A stretch of DNA of 64,000 nt from Subdoligranulum variabile (GTDB lineage Bacteria; Bacillota; Clostridia; Oscillospirales; Ruminococcaceae), in assembly GCF_025152575.1 (NCBI RefSeq), contig NZ_CP102293.1, positions 1,240,001 through 1,304,000 of the forward strand, in the 5' to 3' direction. Made by a program: the position numbers and the translations under genes. Positions 1 to 8,355 of this stretch are shown here, one piece after another (the stretch's first letter is position 1; the number at the start of each line of letters is the position of its first letter). The notes below the pieces were generated by a model. The model was not told the origin of the DNA, did no database searches, and worked only from the letters and a program-made list of their open reading frames with translations.

Positions 1-27
1 GTGGCACTGGCGAATTGAGGGCAAATA

Positions 28-456
28 ATGGCTCAAACCAAAAGGATGCGGATCGAAACGCCGCGGGGAAAACTGGTACAGATCAAATTCAAGGGAGGAA
101 AAATCTCCTGCCGCTTGACCTGGAGCCGGGATTTCGGCCCGAAACGCACCAGTCAGTTCCAGACGGTGCAGGAATATATCGACGCAGCGGTGCTGCGGTA
201 TTGCCGCCCCTATGTCCCGATGCAGAGCGCTTTCCTGATGCGCAGCGGTGACTTGGGGACCGTGATCGGGTCCGGCGAGGTCAGCTACATCGCCCCTTAT
301 GCCCACCGTCTGTACTATGGCATCAGTTTCCATTTCGACAAAAGCGCGCATCCCAATGCAGGGGCGCTGTGGTTCGAGCGCGCTATGATCGACCACAAAG
401 CAGATATCCTGCGCGGAGCAGCCGCGCGGGCCGGAGGACAAGCCCATGGAGTATAA
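28..456 (+). CDS. Phage minor capsid protein (Minor_capsid_2-like)
   Basis: This 142-residue protein resembles the second of the small minor capsid or head-tail connector proteins that sit between the capsid and tail genes of Firmicutes siphophages. The recognisable part is the C-terminal half: a YAHRLYYG segment near residues 90-97, then a region where HPNAGALWFERA precedes a helical end, as in the Minor_capsid_2 family. It presumably helps close the head or connect it to the tail. The ATG follows the ribosome site GAGGGCAAATA, and a stop codon at 16-18 probably ends the preceding connector gene outside the window. The end overlaps the next start by 11 bases, which implies translational coupling. 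The family assignment rests on pattern recognition only. Confidence 0.7.
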   Translation: MAQTKRMRIETPRGKLVQIKFKGGKISCRLTWSRDFGPKRTSQFQTVQEYIDAAVLRYCRPYVPMQSAFLMRSGDLGTVIGSGEVSYIAPYAHRLYYGISFHFDKSAHPNAGALWFERAMIDHKADILRGAAARAGGQAHGV

Positions 457-886
457 GAGCATCGCCGAGGCGCTGCACCAGTACCTGCTGTCCTGCCCCC
501 TGCTGGGGGATCACCCTCTGGGCGTGGACTGGTTGCCGGATCACAGCGTGGCGTTTTCAATCGATACCACGCCCGCCAGCCAGATCATTCAGCGGTACTT
601 CAGCGGCAGTACGATGCGGCAATATCAATTTGTTCTGCGCAGCATTTCGGACTATGGTTCGGATACGCTGCAGAACCTTGCAAACAGTGCCCTGTACGAA
701 CAGCTGGCCGCCTGGTTTGAGGAACAGACCCGGCAGCGGAATTTTCCCGATTTGGGGCCGGGGCGCACCGTACAGAGCATCGAGGCACAGAGCACCGGCT
801 ACCTGATGACTGCGGCCCCCGATGTAGGGCGGTACCAGATCCAGTGCCGATTGATCTACTACGAGAAAGGAACCAGAGGAAGATGA
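446..886 (+). CDS. Phage minor capsid protein (Minor_capsid_3-like)
   Basis: A 146-residue protein in the position usually held by the tail terminator or minor capsid 3 protein of lactococcal-type siphophages, just before the major tail protein. The N-terminus is helical (SIAEALHQYLLSCPLL). The middle carries QYQFVLRSISDYG, and the end has a YQIQCRLIYYE strand, which fits the compact alpha/beta fold of the family. The likely role is capping the tail tube or joining it to the head. It overlaps the gene before by 11 bases and the next start by 4 bases (ATGA), so the run is translated as one coupled unit. Confidence 0.65.
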   Translation: MEYKSIAEALHQYLLSCPLLGDHPLGVDWLPDHSVAFSIDTTPASQIIQRYFSGSTMRQYQFVLRSISDYGSDTLQNLANSALYEQLAAWFEEQTRQRNFPDLGPGRTVQSIEAQSTGYLMTAAPDVGRYQIQCRLIYYEKGTRGR

Positions 887-1377
887 AATTATCTGAACTG
901 ATGAAGGGAGTAACGCCGAGCCCTGAATTTGAAGGCGTCGTCACTGCGGGCGACTATGTGCTGGCCGTGGACTTTTCCGGCTCGGCGTCCGGCCCCGCCG
1001 ATTACATCGTGGCCGATGGAGGCGTGACCAAACAGAGTGGTGCGCTGGAGGCCACCACCGCCGAGAGCACCTACCTGCGCAGCGGTACCACTGAGACCAA
1101 GACAGGCACCAAGCGTACCTTTACAGTGGCGGGTGACCGCATGGCGGCGGATGACTTTCAGGAGGCGCTTCTGGCCCACGCCATTAAGTATGGAACCGGC
1201 CAGTCTGTGATCAAAAAGTATGTGTACTTCTGCATGCTGACGGGCAAAGGTGAGCAGGGCTCCCTGAGCATCGCGGTGGAGGATGATCAGGGCGGCGAAG
1301 CCGGAGGCAATGCAACCTGGAGCGCGACCCTCACCGCCGTGGGCACGCCGACGGAATACACCTACAGCGCCAGCTGA
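883..1377 (+). CDS. Phage major tail protein
   Basis: A 164-residue tail tube subunit. I chose the ATG at 883 (MKLSELMKG) rather than the in-frame upstream ATG at 844, because 883 overlaps the stop of the preceding gene and follows AGAGGAAG. The protein is rich in Ser, Thr and Gly and in beta strands: VLAVDFSGSASG, a TYLRSGTTETKTGTKRTFTVAG core and a GNATWSATLTAVGTP end. This is typical of tail tube proteins that stack as hexamers. Its position between the minor capsid genes and the tail assembly genes agrees. The long gap to the next gene start (98 bases) carries a strong AAGGAGG for that gene. Confidence 0.8.
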   Translation: MKLSELMKGVTPSPEFEGVVTAGDYVLAVDFSGSASGPADYIVADGGVTKQSGALEATTAESTYLRSGTTETKTGTKRTFTVAGDRMAADDFQEALLAHAIKYGTGQSVIKKYVYFCMLTGKGEQGSLSIAVEDDQGGEAGGNATWSATLTAVGTPTEYTYSAS

Positions 1378-1475
1378 TGGCGCAGCCCCTGTCTTGTGGC
1401 GGGGGCTTTATGCGGCCAACAGAACAATGCCGGGGCAGTACCGGCGGGCCGCACACTCGCAAGGAGGATATTGTA

Positions 1476-1862
1476 ATGCTTACCGTGCTTGGAAAAGAAA
1501 TCGACTTCGATGTGACATCCCCCGCTGATATGCAGCGGTATCTGGACGCAGAAGCCGCGATGCAGAGAGCTGCGGCTTCACTGCCGCCCGACCCCAATCC
1601 CGCCGCCATGGCGACGATGGAGGGGCTGCGGGCATACCAGGACTACCTGGCCGCACAGTGCAAACTGCTGACCGATTTTATCGATACCGCCTTTGGCGAC
1701 GGGACCTGCAACGCACTGCTCGGCCCCAAAACCAGCCTGTCCACCCTGCTGGACGTAATGGAGGCCCTGCACGATGCCATCAGCAGCCAGGGCGTGCAGT
1801 ACGCCCAGCGGTTTGCCGCCTACAAGCCTAACCGCGCCACCCGGCGCAAGGCGGCGAAATGA
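1476..1862 (+). CDS. Phage tail assembly protein (DUF6673-like)
   Basis: This 128-residue, mostly helical, Ala-rich protein lies where the first tail assembly chaperone is normally encoded, between the major tail protein and Gp15. The N-terminus has a short strand motif (MLTVLGKEIDFDV) followed by helices, and the C-terminus is basic (NRATRRKAAK). The start at 1476 is favoured because AAGGAGG sits 7 bases upstream; the longer frame from 1377 would read through a poorly conserved, non-helical stretch. A role with Gp15 in bringing tail tube subunits to the tape measure is inferred from position. The DUF6673 resemblance is from memory and should be regarded as tentative. Confidence 0.6.
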   Translation: MLTVLGKEIDFDVTSPADMQRYLDAEAAMQRAAASLPPDPNPAAMATMEGLRAYQDYLAAQCKLLTDFIDTAFGDGTCNALLGPKTSLSTLLDVMEALHDAISSQGVQYAQRFAAYKPNRATRRKAAK

Positions 1863-2488
1863 GTTGCCTGTTGTTAGAGGATGGTCTGCCCGAGACCATT
1901 GACGGCGTGCCCATTTATGCCGATTACCGTAATATGATCCGTTTTGAGCAGATTCTTGACGATGACGCTTTGAGCCCAGCCGTAAAAACGGTGCTTGGCG
2001 TAGAGCAACTTTTTGAGGAGCTTCCACCGGGCGGCCTGGAACGGGCGGTAGACCGGCTTCAATGGTTTTACAGCCGGGGAAAGTCCACGGACGCTGAGGA
2101 CAAACAACCGGTCGGAAAAAAGGTCGTGCGAGCCTACGACCTTACCAATGACGCGGACGCATCCTGCATCTACGCCGCATTCCGACAGGCTTACCAGATA
2201 GACCTGACGGAAATTCCCTACCTACACTGGTGGGCTTTCCTGGCGCTGCTGGAAAACTTGCCGGACAGTACGGCCATGGCGCAGCGGATGCAGTTGCGCA
2301 CCATGGATGTCAGCAAAGTCAAAGACAAAAAGATGCGGGAACACTACAAGGCACTACAGAAACAGGTGGCGCTTCCTGCAAAAGCGGCTGCGCGACCGCG
2401 AAAAGTTGAGAGTATGGCCGAACGTCTTGCGCGGCGGTACGCAGAAGCAGAAGCATCTTTGAGACAAAAAAGCGGCCGCCAAACTTGA
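1859..2488 (+). CDS. Bacteriophage Gp15-family tail assembly protein
   Basis: A 209-residue protein with the marks of the phage Gp15 family: ADYRNMIRFEQIL near residue 20, a DASCIYAAFRQAYQIDL segment near residue 100, and the family signature LHWWAFLALLENL near residue 120. The C-terminal 50 residues are charged and helical. In this family it acts as the second tail assembly chaperone, wrapping the tape measure protein during tail building. It overlaps the previous gene by four bases. Its last codons lie inside the stem of a terminator that serves the convergent gene downstream, so the tail operon's transcript must pass through that hairpin. Confidence 0.8.
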   Translation: MSCLLLEDGLPETIDGVPIYADYRNMIRFEQILDDDALSPAVKTVLGVEQLFEELPPGGLERAVDRLQWFYSRGKSTDAEDKQPVGKKVVRAYDLTNDADASCIYAAFRQAYQIDLTEIPYLHWWAFLALLENLPDSTAMAQRMQLRTMDVSKVKDKKMREHYKALQKQVALPAKAAARPRKVESMAERLARRYAEAEASLRQKSGRQT

Positions 2489-2495
2489 CGGCCGC
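2466..2495 (-). terminator. Intrinsic terminator of the reverse-strand moron gene
   Basis: On the - strand a GCGGCCG/CGGCCGC stem (2472-2478 with 2489-2495) is followed by six T residues (2471-2466). It lies just past the end of the reverse-strand gene and partly inside the end of the convergent Gp15 gene. Confidence 0.65.
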
Positions 2496-2504
2496 CATGA
2501 AAAA

Positions 2505-3248
2505 TCATAGTTTCAGAAGCTGTTTCTTTTTGGCTTCAAAATCCTGCTGCGTGATAATTCCATCATCCAAAAGGGATTTATACTTTCGCAGCTCCTCTGT
2601 GGGATCGGACGTTTCGGGCGCATTTTCATGCGAAATGTGGCGTAACAGAAGATTGACTTCATTGGAATTTTTCAGGTAAATCCAGTAGTCCTTGTCGGGG
2701 TTGCTGCTAAAACGAAGATGTACATGAAAGTGTTCTGTGCTGACGGTGTTCCCTGTGGTCGTTTTCTTTGCAGTCACAGCGCCAATTACAGCACCTGTTG
2801 AACCGGCTAACACACCACCGATGATGGCACGTTTGATACCATTATTGGTAGTTTTCGTGTTTACGGAATTGAGAGTATAGCTCTCTACCCAAGTAACCCG
2901 TAAATCATTTAGAGAGTGTACGCCAGTGGTTTCTGGGCATCTATCTCCGGTGCCAGTTAAAAGACCAGTTTTACAGTACCACTGCTTCCCAACAGTATCG
3001 ATACATATGTCCTGGAGTTGCAAACTGACAGGCATTGCTTCTTCCCCCCGCAGTACCTGGCTTGCTGATGATGCTTTTGCGCGAACGTCCGCCAGAGAAA
3101 GCCTGGGCGCATCTTTAGGATTGTACCCGGCGCGCATCAGACAAGACCAGCAGATCGTCCCATCCAGCAATTGTTTCTTTCCTCCGGCGGTGGAACAGTT
3201 CCTTCCGCAGATTTCACAAATTACTGGTGCTCTGGAAAAGAATCCCAT
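2505..3248 (-). CDS. Reverse-strand moron: zinc-ribbon (DUF4428-like) and SHOCT-domain protein
   Basis: This 247-residue protein is encoded against the direction of the tail operon. The N-terminus has a zinc-ribbon pattern (CEIC near residues 11-14 and CWSC near 33-36) like DUF4428 proteins. The centre has a Gly-rich segment (IIGGVLAGSTGAVIGAV, about 140-157) that could lie in or on a membrane. The last 33 residues form a SHOCT domain (ELRKYKSLLDDGIITQQDF). It has a clear GGAGGAATAAAC ribosome site, its own promoter and its own terminator, and its GC content is visibly below that of the neighbouring genes. These are the features of a moron, a cargo gene acquired by the phage. A role in superinfection exclusion or host fitness is possible, but nothing in the sequence shows which. 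Confidence 0.75.
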   Translation of the reverse strand: MGFFSRAPVICEICGRNCSTAGGKKQLLDGTICWSCLMRAGYNPKDAPRLSLADVRAKASSASQVLRGEEAMPVSLQLQDICIDTVGKQWYCKTGLLTGTGDRCPETTGVHSLNDLRVTWVESYTLNSVNTKTTNNGIKRAIIGGVLAGSTGAVIGAVTAKKTTTGNTVSTEHFHVHLRFSSNPDKDYWIYLKNSNEVNLLLRHISHENAPETSDPTEELRKYKSLLDDGIITQQDFEAKKKQLLKL

Positions 3249-3273
3249 GTTTATTCCTCCCTTTTTGATTTAC

Positions 3274-3302
3274 ATCTTATCACGCAAAGGAAATTGATAC
3301 AA
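3274..3302 (-). promoter_or_regulatory. Sigma-A type promoter of the moron gene
   Basis: On the - strand TTGTAT (3302-3297) and TAAGAT (3279-3274) are separated by 17 bases and end about 25 bases upstream of the moron start. The promoter sits in the short gap before the tape measure gene. Confidence 0.5.
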
Positions 3303-3316
3303 GGAGAACGTGCAAA

Positions 3317-6300
3317 GTGGCTTATGATGGATCTATTACTTTCGATACGCAATTAGATACATCCGGCTTTTCCTCCGGCACCGGTGATATCAATAAGCAG
3401 TTTGACACCATCCGAAAGGGGGCGGAATCTGCAGCCAGTGGCATGGAACAGTTGCCCGCTGCAGTGGACAAGACTGCGGAAAGTACCCGCCGACTGTCGG
3501 ATATCGTCAAAGGCGGCGGTGCCCTGAAGATTATCCAAAAAGGCGTTGACGCCGTAACTGCTTCCCTGGATTCGGCGATAAACCGATATGACACGATGAA
3601 CCGCTTCCCCATGATGATGGAGCAGTTGGGATACGGGGCGGATAGTGCCCAGGAGGCAGTACAGCGGCTATCAGAGGGGATACAGGGAATCCCCACCACG
3701 TTGGACAGTGTTGTGTCTACCGCGCAGCGGTTGACAGTGCTAACTGGTAATCTGGACGGTGCCGTAGACACCACGTTGGCCCTTAATAATGCCTTTCTCG
3801 CCAGCGGAGCGGGAAGTGACGGCGCGGCCCGTGGTCTCGAACAGTATGTGCAGGCGCTAAGCCGCGGAAAGTTCGAGATGGAAGAATGGAAGACCATGCA
3901 GGAAACCATGGGTCTGGCACTGAACCGCGTGGCTGAGAGTTTCGGGTATGTGGGTGAAAGCGCACAGACTGATCTGTATAACGCGCTGAAAGACGGCGAA
4001 ATCACTTTTACGCAGTTTAACGACCGGATTATCCAGCTGAACAATGGCGTGGGTGGTTTTGCAGAACTCGCCAAAACCTCCAGTGCAGGCATTAAGACCG
4101 CATGGACCAACATGGGCACGGCCATGGTGCGCGGCACCACAACAATGATTGAGGCGCTTGATACCGGGTTATCTGAAACAAAGTTTAAAAGCATTCAAAA
4201 CGTCATTGAAACGACTGGCGATGTTATCGAGGATTCTATGAGTCTGGCGGCACCGGCCATTGAGATGGTGGCATCCCATGCGGATATCTTGGTTGTGACG
4301 CTGGGCGCTCTGACCGTGGCCTATGGAGCCAATCAGGTGGTCAAGGCGTTTTCCACTGCGCAAGAAACGGCTGCCGCCGCTATCGTTGCTGCGGATGCCG
4401 CAGGCAAGGTGTTGACACCAACACTCAATGCAAAAGCGGTAGCGGAGGCACGTGCGGCCGCTGTGGCCAAGCTGGGAACGGCGGCCACAGAAGAACAGAT
4501 TGTTGCAGAAATGGCTGCTAACGGAGTTATCACTGCCAAGACCTTTGCCCTGGGGGGCATGACTACCGGCATGGGATTGGCCACCGTGGCCAGCGGCCTG
4601 CTGACGGCGGCGACCACCGCCTTGAGCGTTGCCATCAAGACACTGCTCGGTCCTGTGGGTCTGATCACTTTGGGGCTGACGGCCGTAGGTGCGGGAGCTG
4701 TGGCTGTGTACAAAGCCGTCACGGCGGAATCGGAAGCCTTTACCGAGCAGTCGGCAATTTTGGATGATCTGGCTAGTACCCAGGATAACCTTGCCAAAAG
4801 TGAGGAGAGTAACGCCAAGGCTGCTGATAACAACCTGAAATCCATCCGAGCCAATGCGGACGCTGCCAGCGAACTGGCAAAAGAGCTCGGGGAACTGGAC
4901 AGCATCGAAAACAAATCCGCCAGCCAGAAGCAGCGTATTGGTGAGATGGTCGATGAACTCAACGAAAAGTACGCAGACCTGAGTCTGACCTACGATGAGG
5001 AAGCCGACCTGCTTTCTATGAATACCGAACAGCTGCAGGCATACATCGAAGCCCAACAGACCATGGAAGAAGTGGCTGCCCGGCAGGAACGATACAATGA
5101 ACTGCTGGATGAAGAAGCTGCCATCCGCCAGAACGTAGCCGAACTGGAAACCATGCAGACCGAATGGGCCGCCCAACTGGAACAGAAAATTATCAGTCAG
5201 GGTGAGTACAACGAGCTGATGCAGCAATCTGGTGAGACTCTGGCTGCCTATGCCGCTCAGGAGAAGGCGCTCGGTGATCAAAGAAAAGCCTTGGACGAAG
5301 AGCTGGCCGCCATCGACACCACCACTGCCCAGACGATTATCAATAATGCCCAGGCCCAGCAGGAGGCCACCCAGGCCGCCGCCGAAGCAGAAGAAGCCGA
5401 GATGGAGCGCCGCAAGGAGGCCCTGCAAAGCTATACCGAGACGGCTACCAATATGTTCGACGTCATCGACACCAAGAGCGAGTTGAGTGTTCAACAGATG
5501 ATCGCCAATATGCAGAAGAACCAGGAAATTCTTTCCGCTTGGGCCGATAATCTGGTTGCTCTTGGTGAACGTGGCCTCGACCAGGGTCTCCTGCAGCAGC
5601 TGCGAGATGCCGGACCGGAATCCGCTGCCACCGTGGCAGCGCTGGTATCTGCCACTGATGAGCAGTTGCTGACGCTGAGCGAAACGTTCCGCGCTGGCGG
5701 CCAGGCCGCAGCCAACGCGCTGCAGACCGAACTGGGCCTGCCCGAAGTGACGAACGCTGGCAGCGAAATGGTCACCACAATGGCCGAGGGAGTTGCCAAT
5801 AACACAGCCCTAAAAGATGCCACCACGAAGATGATCAGTGAGGCACAGACTGCCGCCAAAACCCAGGCGAACACCGGAGGGCGGGAAATTGGCCTGCAGA
5901 TGGATAACGGCATTACGGCGGGTATTGTCGCTGGTCGATCTGGCGTTGTCAATGCTATGGTGGAAACGGTCCGTGAAGCCATTGCCGCCGCGGCTGCTGA
6001 AGCGGAAATCCACTCGCCTTCCCATGTGATGGAAGACTTTATCGGTCTGAATCTAATGAAGGGCTGGGCGCGTGGTGAGGAAAAAGGGACGGACCTTGTC
6101 ATCGAAAAAGCCAAAGCTGCAATGGACAAGGTGCAACAGGCTTTTGCCAACGGAAGTCTGGCACCAACCCAAATTGTCGCCACCATGCGTGCTATGGTGG
6201 CCGCCAACCAGAGCCGCTTGGCGGTGCCGGTCGGTGTGGCAGCCGGCAGTGCCGCACCTATGCCGATGGCGCAGACGATTATCAATATGAACAACACCTT

Positions 6301-6385
6301 TAACACCCACGACAGCCTGAGCGAAGCCGAACTTACGGATGAGACCGAAGCCATGGCCGAGCGGCTGAAATGGAAGATCCCCTAA
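3317..6385 (+). CDS. Phage tail tape measure protein
   Basis: The 1022-residue length suits a siphovirus tail of medium length, since this protein sets tail length. The N-terminal third carries the tape-measure domain signature: YDTMNRFPMMMEQLGYG near residue 90, followed by AQRLTVLTGN and LEQYVQALSRGKFEMEEWK. Hydrophobic stretches occupy about residues 320-345 and 410-470. A long Glu/Ala/Gln-rich coiled coil runs from about 470 to 720, and the C-terminal part has IHSPSHVMEDFIGLNLMKGW, common near the end of these proteins. The start is a GTG preceded by AAGGAG. It follows the reverse-strand moron and precedes Dit, the normal order in siphophages. Confidence 0.92.
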   Translation: MAYDGSITFDTQLDTSGFSSGTGDINKQFDTIRKGAESAASGMEQLPAAVDKTAESTRRLSDIVKGGGALKIIQKGVDAVTASLDSAINRYDTMNRFPMMMEQLGYGADSAQEAVQRLSEGIQGIPTTLDSVVSTAQRLTVLTGNLDGAVDTTLALNNAFLASGAGSDGAARGLEQYVQALSRGKFEMEEWKTMQETMGLALNRVAESFGYVGESAQTDLYNALKDGEITFTQFNDRIIQLNNGVGGFAELAKTSSAGIKTAWTNMGTAMVRGTTTMIEALDTGLSETKFKSIQNVIETTGDVIEDSMSLAAPAIEMVASHADILVVTLGALTVAYGANQVVKAFSTAQETAAAAIVAADAAGKVLTPTLNAKAVAEARAAAVAKLGTAATEEQIVAEMAANGVITAKTFALGGMTTGMGLATVASGLLTAATTALSVAIKTLLGPVGLITLGLTAVGAGAVAVYKAVTAESEAFTEQSAILDDLASTQDNLAKSEESNAKAADNNLKSIRANADAASELAKELGELDSIENKSASQKQRIGEMVDELNEKYADLSLTYDEEADLLSMNTEQLQAYIEAQQTMEEVAARQERYNELLDEEAAIRQNVAELETMQTEWAAQLEQKIISQGEYNELMQQSGETLAAYAAQEKALGDQRKALDEELAAIDTTTAQTIINNAQAQQEATQAAAEAEEAEMERRKEALQSYTETATNMFDVIDTKSELSVQQMIANMQKNQEILSAWADNLVALGERGLDQGLLQQLRDAGPESAATVAALVSATDEQLLTLSETFRAGGQAAANALQTELGLPEVTNAGSEMVTTMAEGVANNTALKDATTKMISEAQTAAKTQANTGGREIGLQMDNGITAGIVAGRSGVVNAMVETVREAIAAAAAEAEIHSPSHVMEDFIGLNLMKGWARGEEKGTDLVIEKAKAAMDKVQQAFANGSLAPTQIVATMRAMVAANQSRLAVPVGVAAGSAAPMPMAQTIINMNNTFNTHDSLSEAELTDETEAMAERLKWKIP

Positions 6386-6395
6386 GGAGGCACCC

Positions 6396-7268
6396 ATGCA
6401 GACGATCCCCGAATATATCTGCGCCAACCTGGACACTGGGCAGAGCATCCACTTTGCCCCGGATACCTGGTTCTGGGTGACCTCCATCTCCGGCGAGGAC
6501 GGGCTGGACATCTCGTTCTCGGAGACGCAAGCGGCCGGGCAGATCGGCAAGTCCATCAATGGCCGCGCGGTCGGCAGCCGGAGCGTCACGGTCACCGGCG
6601 ACATCGTCGGCGACTACGACGCAAGCGAGCGGCTGCTTAAGCGGCTCATCCAGGCGGGCGCGCCGCTGCGCTGGACGAAGATCCTCGGCACGGAACGGTG
6701 GTATCTGGACGGCGAAGCCCAGCGCTTGCCCGAAGTGGACGGCGAACCGGGGCTGCTGCATTTCCAGTTCAAAATCAAGTGCCCTTACCCCTACTGGCGC
6801 ACCGAGGAGACGGTCACCACCATGCTGGGCGGCCTTGATTCCACCTGGTTTCCCACGCCAGTCAGCACGGCGGGCAGCTGGTATATAAGCCAGTACCGGC
6901 AGAGCCTGTACACGACGGTGGTCAACACCGGCAACCAGGAAACCGCCTTTACCCTGGACCTGCGGGCCACGGCGCGGGTGCTCAACCCCATGCTGTGGCA
7001 CAACGGCACCCGCACCTTTATCCGGCTCAACAAGGAGATGCTGCCCGGCGAGCGGGCCGTGATCTCCACCGAGGAGGACAAGCTCGGCTGTACCTACTAT
7101 GGCGCAGACGGCAGCGAACAGGACGGCTTCCGCTGGATGGACTACGACACCGACTGGTGGATGACGCTGGCTCCCGGCGACAACGTGCTGCGGCTGACAG
7201 CGGAAGAGGGGCGCGAGAATCTGACCGTGACCATCAAGGCTCCCAAGGGGGTGGCGAGCAATGTCTGA
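6396..7268 (+). CDS. Distal tail protein (Dit, Sipho_tail family)
   Basis: A 290-residue hub protein that joins the tail tube to the baseplate. The N-terminal half matches the Dit pattern: a WVTSISGEDGLDISFSETQ strand region, NGRAVGSRSVTVTGDIVG and a galectin-like later half with YPYWRTEETVTT. It lies directly after the tape measure gene with an AAGGAGGC ribosome site and overlaps the next gene by 8 bases. In this family six copies form a ring, and the C-terminal domain supports the adhesion devices encoded downstream. The sequence is complete, with no sign of a break. Confidence 0.85.
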   Translation: MQTIPEYICANLDTGQSIHFAPDTWFWVTSISGEDGLDISFSETQAAGQIGKSINGRAVGSRSVTVTGDIVGDYDASERLLKRLIQAGAPLRWTKILGTERWYLDGEAQRLPEVDGEPGLLHFQFKIKCPYPYWRTEETVTTMLGGLDSTWFPTPVSTAGSWYISQYRQSLYTTVVNTGNQETAFTLDLRATARVLNPMLWHNGTRTFIRLNKEMLPGERAVISTEEDKLGCTYYGADGSEQDGFRWMDYDTDWWMTLAPGDNVLRLTAEEGRENLTVTIKAPKGVASNV

Positions 7269-8355
7269 CGCAGCCGTGAAAGTGTATGTGTACCATGGAA
7301 CGCAGCGTGTGGACCTGGTGGGCAACATCAGCAGCCTGCAGTGGATGCCCGAATGGGCGGACGTGGGCGAGATCAAGATGGTCTGCGCCCTGAGCGATGC
7401 AAACCGGCGGCTGCTGCAGCAGTGGGCGACCCTCTACAACCCCGATACGCCGGGGATCGCGGCGGTCATCACGGCACTGACTAGCGACGTGGACAAGGGC
7501 ACGATCACAGTGCGCGGAAGGTTTTCGCTTTGCCGCTTTGCACAGCGGGTCGCCAAAGGTACCCGCACCGTGACAGATGCGGCGGCGGGGGTGCTGGAGA
7601 TCTGCCGCGCCAACCTTCGCGGCTTGCCGGTAACGATCCCGGACAGCGCGACCTTTACGGCCCCCTGCAGCGAGACCGTGGAGTGGACGGACTGCTGCAG
7701 CGTTATCACCCAACTGGCCCGGACCGGGGGCTTTGGCGTGCGGGTCAGATTTGACCCTCTGACTGGAGCGGAGCGGCTGGAACTGCTGCAGGGCAAGGAT
7801 CGCAGTGTCCAGGGCGGCGAATGGTATCGAGGATACTTTGGTACCCGTCTGCGCAACTTGTCCGCCGTTTCACTGGCACAGGACGCCAGCGACTACGCCA
7901 ACGTGGCGATCTGCGGCGGAGAGGCTCCCACCGAAAGCGATAGCTGGCAGCAGTTGTGGATCGAGGTGGGAGATACGGCCGCCCAAGGCACGGACCGGCA
8001 TGAACTGTGGGTGGATGGGTCCAGCGTGACCCACCGGCACACGGTGCAAGCCGCAGACGGCTCCACCACCGAGGCAGTCTACAGCGAATCTGAATACCAG
8101 ACGGCCCTGACCAACTACGCCACGGCGGCGCTGCTCAACCACTACATAGAGCAGACGCTCAAAGCTACGGCCGCCGATCTGGTCCTGCACTACGGCGAGG
8201 ACTATGACCTTGGGGACCGCCTGCCGGTGCGGGTGCCGGAACTGGGGCTGGTCGCCAGCGCCCAGATCACCAGCATCAAGCTGACCTATGAGGCGACCGG
8301 CCGCAAGGTCATCCCTGTGTTTGACAATATAGAGCTTGGAGGCGATACCACTTGA
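7261..8355 (+). CDS. Tail protein, siphovirus Gp37-like (Tal position)
   Basis: This 364-residue protein resembles the ReqiPepy6 Gp37-like family that takes the place of the tail-associated lysin or gp27-like hub in many Firmicutes prophages. Features include the opening VYHGTQRVDLVGNISSLQW, a FSLCRFAQRVAKGTRTVTDAA segment, and the late DYDLGDRLPVRVPELGLVASAQIT stretch that is typical of the last beta domain. It lacks an obvious peptidoglycan hydrolase motif, so it is probably a structural hub rather than an enzyme. It overlaps the genes on both sides. Confidence 0.75.
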   Translation: MSDAAVKVYVYHGTQRVDLVGNISSLQWMPEWADVGEIKMVCALSDANRRLLQQWATLYNPDTPGIAAVITALTSDVDKGTITVRGRFSLCRFAQRVAKGTRTVTDAAAGVLEICRANLRGLPVTIPDSATFTAPCSETVEWTDCCSVITQLARTGGFGVRVRFDPLTGAERLELLQGKDRSVQGGEWYRGYFGTRLRNLSAVSLAQDASDYANVAICGGEAPTESDSWQQLWIEVGDTAAQGTDRHELWVDGSSVTHRHTVQAADGSTTEAVYSESEYQTALTNYATAALLNHYIEQTLKATAADLVLHYGEDYDLGDRLPVRVPELGLVASAQITSIKLTYEATGRKVIPVFDNIELGGDTT

